From the NCBI GenBank assembly GCA_016934225.1, contig JAFGTH010000129.1:1-12028 (forward strand): a DNA stretch of 12,028 bases, given 5' to 3'. Shown here one piece after another: positions 7,714-12,028 of the stretch (its first letter is position 1; every line of letters starts with the position of its first letter). Origin of the DNA: Lentisphaerota bacterium. Lineage in GTDB: Bacteria; Verrucomicrobiota; Kiritimatiellia; UBA8416; JAFGTH01. A program made the position numbers and the translations under genes. The notes below the pieces were generated by a model, which was not told the origin of the DNA, ran no database searches, and worked only from the letters and a program-made list of their open reading frames with translations.

Positions 7714-7960
7714 TGATGCATTCTCTTCTTGCAAGGCAAACTTTGTATAATACTAGTTGTTGAACTCCGATAATGCAAGAAAGGAAGTTCTTGAGCGCCT
7801 CTCTTCCGGATAGACCTTGTTCGGTAAACCTTGTGAATGCCTGCTGAACATTATTGTGACCGAGTGTTTCTTTCTGATGGCAGAGCCTGCTTATTGCCCG
7901 GAACGCATTATGACTTGCCGCAATCATTTTTCATGATTCCAGTTTTGCGGATTACAGCGG
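7714..7960. other. 247-base gap between antiporter and ankyrin-MORN gene
   Basis: The gap holds the possible promoter described separately and a small perfect hairpin, AATCAT-TTTTC-ATGATT (7922-7938), shortly after the antiporter stop. The hairpin is too short and AT-rich to be a convincing terminator. An 80-codon minus frame (7685-7927) crosses the gap, but it has no clear SD, no recognisable motif and overlaps the next gene's start. Confidence 0.35.
7750..7778 (-). promoter_or_regulatory. Possible promoter for the ankyrin-MORN / leuS unit
   Basis: On the minus strand, TTGCAT (7773-7778) is followed after 17 bases by TAGTAT (7750-7755). TATTAT at 7747-7752 is an alternative -10 with a longer spacer. 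It sits about 40 bases before the chosen ATG, in an AT-rich patch. The match to consensus is only partial. Confidence 0.3.
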
Positions 7961-9712
7961 TTATGGGCTGCTGTCGCGTGGGTCCGGTTTGTTGGGTTCA
8001 TGCATCGGTTTTTTCTTTGCTAGAAGATTCTTTAGAATTTGGAACAGAGAAGCGGAATCTGTGGCATCTTCGATACGAGTGCGGTTTCCCCGTGACGCCA
8101 ACGTTGTGGCGATGGACGTAAGCACCTGAACATGGACATCTTCCGCTCCGAATGGGGTCGCAAGGAAGAACACGTTTTTGACAGGCAGCTCGTCGGGTTC
8201 ATCCCACGGAATTCCGTTCCGAGACCGGCCGAAAGCGATAACCGGGTTTCTTAAGCCATCCACACGCGCGTGGGGGATCGCAATTCCGTTGCCGATTGCA
8301 GTCCCGAATTCTTGCTCGCGCGCCAGCGCATGCTCAATGAGTACCTGTGCTCCTGGCGAACCAACTTGGTGCGCAATGGTGGATGCAATTTCCCGGATGA
8401 CCTCTTCGCGTGTTGTACCTGCCAGCTCCGAAATGATCGTTTCGGGCATCAGGAACTGTGCCGGTTCAACGCTTCGCCGATGGGCCAGGGATCTTACCAT
8501 CCATGGCCCCATGATCACCGAGGAAAACACGGCGCTGAATACGATGGCAATGAACACTGCAGGGGTTATGAGTCCGGTCTCAAGGGCCAGTAGAGCTACG
8601 ACGATTTCCATCATTCCGCCTGGTGTGTGCGCGATTGCGATAAGGTCACGATTGATGCGAGGAACTTTGGCCCACGACACTCCGATCCAAGCGCCAAGGT
8701 ATCGGCCTGTGATGCCCACCACGCACATAAGTGTGACAAGGAGCAAATCGAAATCCGACGCAAAATCAATCTTGAGTCCGATATTTGCGAAGAACAATGG
8801 CACGAACAAGGAGTGAACCATCTGCGAAATTATGCCACGCGTTCGTTCGGACACGCTTTTTGCTTCACCAACGACCACACCGGCAATAAAGAAACCAAAG
8901 AGTGCGTGGACGCCCATCATTTGCGTGAACGATCCAAACAGCAGTCCCAGCAACACTGTGATCGTCAGTGAGGTTGCAGGTTCGGGAGCGTTCATTTGTT
9001 GCAGCGCGTTGAACGTCTTTGTGGAGAGTCGCCGTCCAATCGTCAGTGCCAGAAGAGCAAAACCCACGGTGGTGGCAAACACAAAGGCAATGGGGCCGAT
9101 CGTGGTGGTTGCTGTTGTGAATATGCCTAGAATAATAGTGAACAGGACCCATCCGATAATATCATTGACCGTCAGAGCGGACATAACGAGGAACCCCAAG
9201 TCTGTCTTCAGCACATTTATATCGTGTAGCACGCGTGCGGCTACTGGCATGGCGCTGATGGTCATGACCGTTGCCATGAAAAGCGAAAACACAATTCGTT
9301 GATCGGGGTTGACCATATAGCGATCCGGCAGAAAGATTACTGCGAAGAAAGCAATGATCATTGGAATGATGATATCGGAGACGGCAATCAGAAGCGCGCT
9401 GCCGCGTTGCCGCCATGCGATCGAAAAGTCAATTTCCAATCCCGTGTCCAAAAGAAGGAGCAAAACCCCAAGCCATGCAATGGTGTCCAGCATGGCTTGT
9501 TGAATCGCGTCCGGCGGAAAGAGCGCTGACTGCAGACCTGGCAGAAAACGACCGAGCAGCGTGGGGCCAAGAAAAACACCGACCAAGATTTCGGCTGTTA
9601 ATGCTGGTTGCTTCCACCGCCGAAACAACTCGCCTAACCCCCGCGCACATCCCATAAGAACGAAGACCTGAACCAGGAAAAGAAAGATATGTGATTCGGA
9701 AAGATAGTTCAT
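7961..9712 (-). CDS. CPA2-type cation/proton antiporter fused to PTS EIIA (type 2/Ntr-like) domain
   Basis: The product is 583 residues. The ATG at 9710-9712 has GAGAAGA about 10 bases upstream. Residues 1-410 form a polytopic membrane domain (about 12 helices) of the Na+/H+ exchanger family. GVFLGPTLLGRF (45-56), LLLLLDTGLEID (84-95) and VNDIIGW (182-188) are CPA2 hallmarks, with Asn183-Asp184 in the place of the ion-binding pair; AHTPGGMMEI is at 361-370. After a short basic linker, residues 420-565 form a PTS EIIA type 2 fold with GNGIAIPHARVDG (474-486); His481 sits where EIIA-Fru/PtsN proteins are phosphorylated. This suggests inner-membrane ion exchange controlled by phosphotransfer or by binding of a phosphocarrier. 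The architecture exists in other bacteria, but the transported ion is unknown here. No ptsH or ptsI is in the window. It probably has its own promoter. Confidence 0.93.
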   Translation of the reverse strand: MNYLSESHIFLFLVQVFVLMGCARGLGELFRRWKQPALTAEILVGVFLGPTLLGRFLPGLQSALFPPDAIQQAMLDTIAWLGVLLLLLDTGLEIDFSIAWRQRGSALLIAVSDIIIPMIIAFFAVIFLPDRYMVNPDQRIVFSLFMATVMTISAMPVAARVLHDINVLKTDLGFLVMSALTVNDIIGWVLFTIILGIFTTATTTIGPIAFVFATTVGFALLALTIGRRLSTKTFNALQQMNAPEPATSLTITVLLGLLFGSFTQMMGVHALFGFFIAGVVVGEAKSVSERTRGIISQMVHSLFVPLFFANIGLKIDFASDFDLLLVTLMCVVGITGRYLGAWIGVSWAKVPRINRDLIAIAHTPGGMMEIVVALLALETGLITPAVFIAIVFSAVFSSVIMGPWMVRSLAHRRSVEPAQFLMPETIISELAGTTREEVIREIASTIAHQVGSPGAQVLIEHALAREQEFGTAIGNGIAIPHARVDGLRNPVIAFGRSRNGIPWDEPDELPVKNVFFLATPFGAEDVHVQVLTSIATTLASRGNRTRIEDATDSASLFQILKNLLAKKKPMHEPNKPDPRDSSP

Positions 9713-9737
9713 GTGTGTTCTGTCTTCTCAAAGCTCA

Positions 9738-9764
9738 ATATTTATGCCTCGTGCGCGCTGTCAA
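9738..9764 (-). promoter_or_regulatory. Likely promoter of the antiporter gene
   Basis: The minus strand has a perfect TTGACA at 9759-9764 in the 92-base gap after the sulfatase stop. The -10 is less clear: AAATAT (9738-9743, spacer 15), TAAATA (9739-9744, spacer 14) or ATATTG (9736-9741, spacer 17). The 5' leader would be only about 20-25 bases, enough for the SD at about 9721-9730. It suggests transcription independent of the sulfatase. Confidence 0.4.
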
Positions 9765-9804
9765 ATCTTTTGTTTAGAAACAATAGTTCGGCAATACTTT
9801 CGTT

Positions 9805-11229
9805 TCAGTCTGTATCTTTGGCGTAGCGTTTGTCGCCGACTTCCTCTTGAATACGATGCAATTCGCGTTTTAGTTCCGCCACGGTATTGCCATAGGCAGG
9901 ATTATCATATACATTGTTAAGCTCATGAGGGTCTTTTTGCAGATCGAACAATTCCCACTCTGGCGTATACGATTCATCAATTGCTCCGGCCTGGCCCAGG
10001 GCATCGGCGTAATAGTAGATCAATTTGTAACGCTTCGTTCGAATTCCGTAATGGGCATATACGTTATGGTCGGCTTTATGCATCCAATAACGATAATACA
10101 TTGCTTGCCGCCAATCCGGAGGTGTATTGCCCTGTAGGACGGGCAGGAAACTTCGGCCTTGAAAATCAGGTGGTATTGGAATTCCGGCCAGGTCCAGGAA
10201 CAAGGGCGCAAAATCCACATTTAGGATAATATCGTCATTCACTGTGCCAGGTTTTATTTTTTCTGGATATCGAAGGATAAACGGCATACGTAGAGATTCT
10301 TCGTACATAAAGCGTTTATCAAACCAACCGTGATCACCCAGGAAAAAGCCTTGATCTGATGTATAGATAACGAGCGTATTTTGAGTAAGTTTCTCTTTGT
10401 CTAAGTAATCCAAAACGCGTCCGACGTTGTCGTCAACACTGGCTATCACCCTAAGGTAATCTTTAATATATCGTTGATATGCCCAACGACGTAATTCGTT
10501 TTCCGGCATTTCGTCCTTGGCGAAATCGCATTTGAGATCTACGTTCAACATATGCAGTCCTATGCGCATTTCCGCTGCGGCAGCTGCTGAAGCGCGGTTG
10601 CTATAATCGTCATAAAGAGTTTCTGGTTCGGGAATGTTTTCGTTTAAGAACATATGCGCATGTTTTTCGTCCGGACACCATGGGCGATGAGGCGCTTTGT
10701 GATGATAAAGCAGACAGAAGGGACGGTTTCGATCTCTTTTCTTCAGCCAATCAAGACTCATATCCGTGATAAGATCTGTAACATAACCCTGCACTGTGCG
10801 TTGGATGCCGCCGGCTGGCCCTTTAAAAATAAATTTGGGATTATGATAATGACCCTGGCCGGGTAGAACGGCCCAATCATCGAATCCTGTTGGGCAATGA
10901 TCCGGCCCTGTGCCTAGATGCCACTTTCCAAATATGGCAGTTTGATAACCTTTTTTCTGCAGCAGTTTGGGAAACGTTTGCAGACGATTATCCATTAGTG
11001 TGGAAAGAGTCGTAACGCCGTTCACGTGATTGTATGTTCCGGCGAGAATTGTTGCACGGCTGGGTGTACAGATAGAGTTTGTGCAAAAGCAATTGTCGAA
11101 TCGCATGCCGTCGGTGGCGATACGATCCAGATTAGGCGTTTTATTGATACGGCTTCCGTAACAGCTCAATGCATGTGATGCGTGATCATCGGACATGATA
11201 AAGATAATATTAGGTTTTGAATTACTCAT
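9805..11229 (-). CDS. Sulfatase (type I, Cys-type formylglycine site)
   Basis: The product is 474 residues, typical for type I sulfatases, which cleave sulfate esters. The ATG at 11227-11229 has AGGA 9 bases upstream. Metal-binding Asp14-Asp15 lie in NIIFIMSDDHASH. The formylglycine motif C-x-P-x-R is at C54-T-P-S-R58, followed by ATILAG, so a Cys-type maturase (anaerobic SME or FGE) is needed; none is in this window. GKWHLG (101-106), HHKAPHRPW (176-184), SDQG (291-294) and DHGWFDK (299-305) supply the other active-site residues. The C-terminal part (YGIRTKRYKLIYY, then WELFDLQKDPHELNNVYD) is the usual sulfatase tail. Overall pattern resembles mucin-desulfating / N-acetylglucosamine-6-sulfatase-like members, but the substrate cannot be fixed. 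No signal peptide is visible: MSNSKP leads straight into the first beta-strand, which suggests a cytoplasmic enzyme acting on imported saccharides. Confidence 0.95.
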   Translation of the reverse strand: MSNSKPNIIFIMSDDHASHALSCYGSRINKTPNLDRIATDGMRFDNCFCTNSICTPSRATILAGTYNHVNGVTTLSTLMDNRLQTFPKLLQKKGYQTAIFGKWHLGTGPDHCPTGFDDWAVLPGQGHYHNPKFIFKGPAGGIQRTVQGYVTDLITDMSLDWLKKRDRNRPFCLLYHHKAPHRPWCPDEKHAHMFLNENIPEPETLYDDYSNRASAAAAAEMRIGLHMLNVDLKCDFAKDEMPENELRRWAYQRYIKDYLRVIASVDDNVGRVLDYLDKEKLTQNTLVIYTSDQGFFLGDHGWFDKRFMYEESLRMPFILRYPEKIKPGTVNDDIILNVDFAPLFLDLAGIPIPPDFQGRSFLPVLQGNTPPDWRQAMYYRYWMHKADHNVYAHYGIRTKRYKLIYYYADALGQAGAIDESYTPEWELFDLQKDPHELNNVYDNPAYGNTVAELKRELHRIQEEVGDKRYAKDTD

Positions 11230-11253
11230 TTCGCGTATTCCTGTTCTTTAGTA

Positions 11254-11275
11254 GCCGAATATGTTGTTATTCGGC
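11254..11275 (-). promoter_or_regulatory. Perfect 8-bp hairpin/palindrome in the sulfatase leader
   Basis: GCCGAATA (11254-11261) and TATTCGGC (11268-11275) pair perfectly around a 6-base loop. It lies between the predicted transcription start (about 11307) and the SD (about 11239-11242), 12 bases upstream of the SD. It may be an operator for a dimeric regulator or an RNA hairpin affecting stability or translation. No T-run follows, so it is not a standard terminator. Confidence 0.5.
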
Positions 11276-11313
11276 AAATGTTGGAAACGTGTTGCGATAA
11301 ATATTTATAGATT

Positions 11314-11340
11314 ACTATAGCTTGCTCTGAAAATTGTCAA
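11314..11340 (-). promoter_or_regulatory. Sulfatase promoter
   Basis: The minus strand has TTGACA (11335-11340) and TATAGT (11314-11319) separated by 15 bases, slightly short of the ideal 17 but with near-consensus boxes. Expected start is about 11307, giving a leader of roughly 78 bases that contains the GCCGAATA hairpin. Possible operators lie just upstream (11345-11353 and 11377-11386). Confidence 0.55.
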
Positions 11341-11344
11341 ATAA

Positions 11345-11386
11345 CGCAATTTGTGTCAAAAGCAAAACATCAATACCGCAATTGCG
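11345..11386. promoter_or_regulatory. Paired CGCAATT sites upstream of the sulfatase promoter
   Basis: CGCAATTGCG (11377-11386) is a perfect 10-base palindrome. A related CGCAATTTG (11345-11353) starts 32 bases away, about three helical turns, and ends within 5 bases of the -35 box. The spacing and position fit binding sites for an activator or repressor. No regulator gene is in the window. Confidence 0.35.
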
Positions 11387-11623
11387 ACAAGTCGTAAGTT
11401 TAAGATAGCGGCAGGAATGACAGAACCGCGGAACAACTGGCTCTTACACGAGGATTTGTGACAAGAGCCAATTGATGAAGGATATTCCGGTTCTTGTTGA
11501 TTAACAATGCCGTACATTCTGTAATGTTGTTAAAACGCTCAGAACTATCGAATTTCGAGTCAGTTAATGAAATGCGTGATTCCTGCACTGACCGGCTATG
11601 TTGATTCTGCGTTATTTAAAAAT
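11387..11623. other. Gene-free, highly structured segment between sulfatase and tRNA-Thr
   Basis: The outer ends GCAGGAATGAC (11411-11421) and GTGATTCCTGC (11576-11586) pair at 10 of 11 positions. Inside are three hairpins. The first spans 11422-11494: AGAACCG with CGGTTCT, GAA with TTC, then CAA-TGGCTCTT-CAC (11434-11449) with GTG-AAGAGCCA-TTG (11458-11474). The second is TTAACAAT (11501-11508) with GTTGTTAA (11526-11533), topped by TACA/TGTA. The third is AACT-TCGA with TCGA-AGTT around 11543-11565. None is followed by a T-run. The layout resembles a multi-branched structured RNA of about 175 bases or a small miniature element; neither strand carries a credible ORF. It may lie in the tRNA-Thr transcript. 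Confidence 0.45.
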
Positions 11624-11699
11624 TGGAGCCAGCTCCCGGGCTTGAACCGGGGACCTAGTGATTACAAATCACTTGCTCTACCAACTGAGCTAAGCTGGC
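11624..11699 (-). tRNA. tRNA-Thr (anticodon TGT)
   Basis: The 76-base minus-strand gene folds into a full cloverleaf: 7-bp acceptor GCCAGCT/AGCTGGC, D-arm GCTC/GAGC, anticodon stem AGTGA/TCACT with loop TTTGTAA (anticodon TGT at 11664-11666, reading ACA), T-arm CCCGG-TTCAAGC-CCGGG, discriminator T and encoded CCA. A short ATTTTTAAAT follows the CCA. Confidence 0.98.
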
Positions 11700-11831
11700 A
11701 TTACGCCAAGCGACATCCGGCAGCTCGCATTCGGTGGTTTGCCCGCTCAAGTGAAGGAAGAACACTTTTGCAATATTTCACAGAATTTACGAGCGCAAAT
11801 ATTAAACCGGCTACACGAAACTGAGTGCGAT

Positions 11832-11860
11832 ACTATAAGTGTACGTGAAATGTCAGTCAA
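11832..11860 (-). promoter_or_regulatory. Promoter of the tRNA-Thr transcript
   Basis: The minus strand carries TTGACT (11855-11860) and TATAGT (11832-11837) with exactly 17 bases between: five of six matches in each box, the best sigma-70-type promoter in the window. The start should fall near 11825, leaving a leader of about 125 bases before tRNA-Thr, long for a tRNA gene. Confidence 0.65.
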
Positions 11861-11905
11861 TCCTGATTCGACACTATTACATATCTCGTGTATTACCTTT
11901 TTTAG

Positions 11906-11933
11906 TTGTCTAGTCTTCTGATTCTGGTAAGGT
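11906..11933 (+). promoter_or_regulatory. Possible promoter of tRNA-Glu
   Basis: The plus strand has TTGTCT (11906-11911) and TAAGGT (11928-11933) with a 16-base spacer, ending 20 bases before the mature tRNA-Glu start. Position is right; the -10 is a poor match. Confidence 0.35.
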
Positions 11934-11953
11934 TTTCTCCCCGATTTGTTTGA

Positions 11954-12028
11954 GCGCCCATCGTCTATCGGACAGGACACCAGGTTTTCATCCTGGTAAG
12001 CGGGGTTCGACTCCCCGTGGGCGCGCCA
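11954..12028 (+). tRNA. tRNA-Glu (anticodon TTC)
   Basis: The 75-base plus-strand gene ends with its CCA on the last base of the window. Acceptor stem GCGCCCA/TGGGCGC, anticodon stem CCAGG/CCTGG with loop TTTTCAT (anticodon TTC at 11987-11989), and T-arm CGGGG-TTCGACT-CCCCG pair fully; discriminator G, CCA encoded. It is the only plus-strand gene seen. Confidence 0.98.

Larger units (their letters stand above)
11700..11953. other. 254-base intergenic region between the divergent tRNA genes
   Basis: It holds the predicted promoters for both tRNAs. A 7-bp inverted repeat AATATTT (11772-11778) / AAATATT (11797-11803) falls in the leader of the tRNA-Thr transcript. The tRNA-Thr 5' end is embedded in TTGGCGTAATGCCAG, a small palindrome. 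No protein gene was seen. Confidence 0.4.

Noticed and set aside
7685..7927. 80-codon minus-strand frame between the antiporter and the ankyrin-MORN gene
   Set aside because: No convincing SD, no recognisable motif, it overlaps the next gene's start by 29 bases and covers the likely promoter. It could still be a small gene, but the sequence alone does not support it.
8178..8816. Long plus-strand open frames opposite the antiporter (for example 212 codons)
   Set aside because: They are antisense shadows of a gene with clear family motifs and show no motif of their own.
11434..11474. Rho-independent terminator
   Set aside because: The stem is strong, but neither strand has a T-run after it.
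11400..11588. 62-codon minus-strand frame in the structured segment
   Set aside because: It starts with GTG, runs straight through the inverted repeats and looks like an accidental open frame with no protein features.

Overview
The window looks like a chromosomal stretch of a Gram-negative-type bacterium with an outer membrane. It holds an exported beta-barrel protein ending in Phe, a lipoprotein with a clear lipobox, and a secreted ankyrin/MORN protein. A cysteine-type sulfatase and a lipoprotein resembling the DUF4034 family suggest the PVC group (Lentisphaerae, Kiritimatiellae or Planctomycetes-like). That placement is inferred from gene content only and is not firm. No transposase, integrase, phage gene or CRISPR array was seen.

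All protein genes lie on the minus strand, so they read from right to left. From the right edge: tRNA-Glu(TTC) on plus, ending exactly at the edge; tRNA-Thr(TGT) on minus, divergent from it; a roughly 390-base gene-free stretch rich in inverted repeats; a sulfatase with a good promoter and a leader hairpin; a CPA2 cation/proton antiporter fused to a PTS EIIA domain, with its own TTGACA element; a secreted ankyrin-MORN repeat protein; leucyl-tRNA synthetase; an overlooked 43-residue single-span membrane ORF; a 566-residue lipoprotein ending in a BamE/SmpA-like module; a 345-base gap with a complex fold-back element; a TraF_2/PorV-like outer membrane protein; and a HIT-family protein cut by the left edge.

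Likely transcription units, inferred from spacing: ankyrin-MORN / leuS / 43-aa ORF (gaps of 28 and 25 bases), and outer membrane protein / HIT (gap of 6 bases). Sulfatase and antiporter may be separate units, because each has its own promoter-like sequence. The genes do not form one obvious pathway. Housekeeping functions (leuS, HIT, tRNAs) alternate with envelope functions.

The parts most worth a second look are two structured, non-coding intergenic segments (1652-1772 and 11411-11586), the 43-aa ORF, the antiporter-EIIA fusion, and the set of palindromes around the sulfatase promoter.
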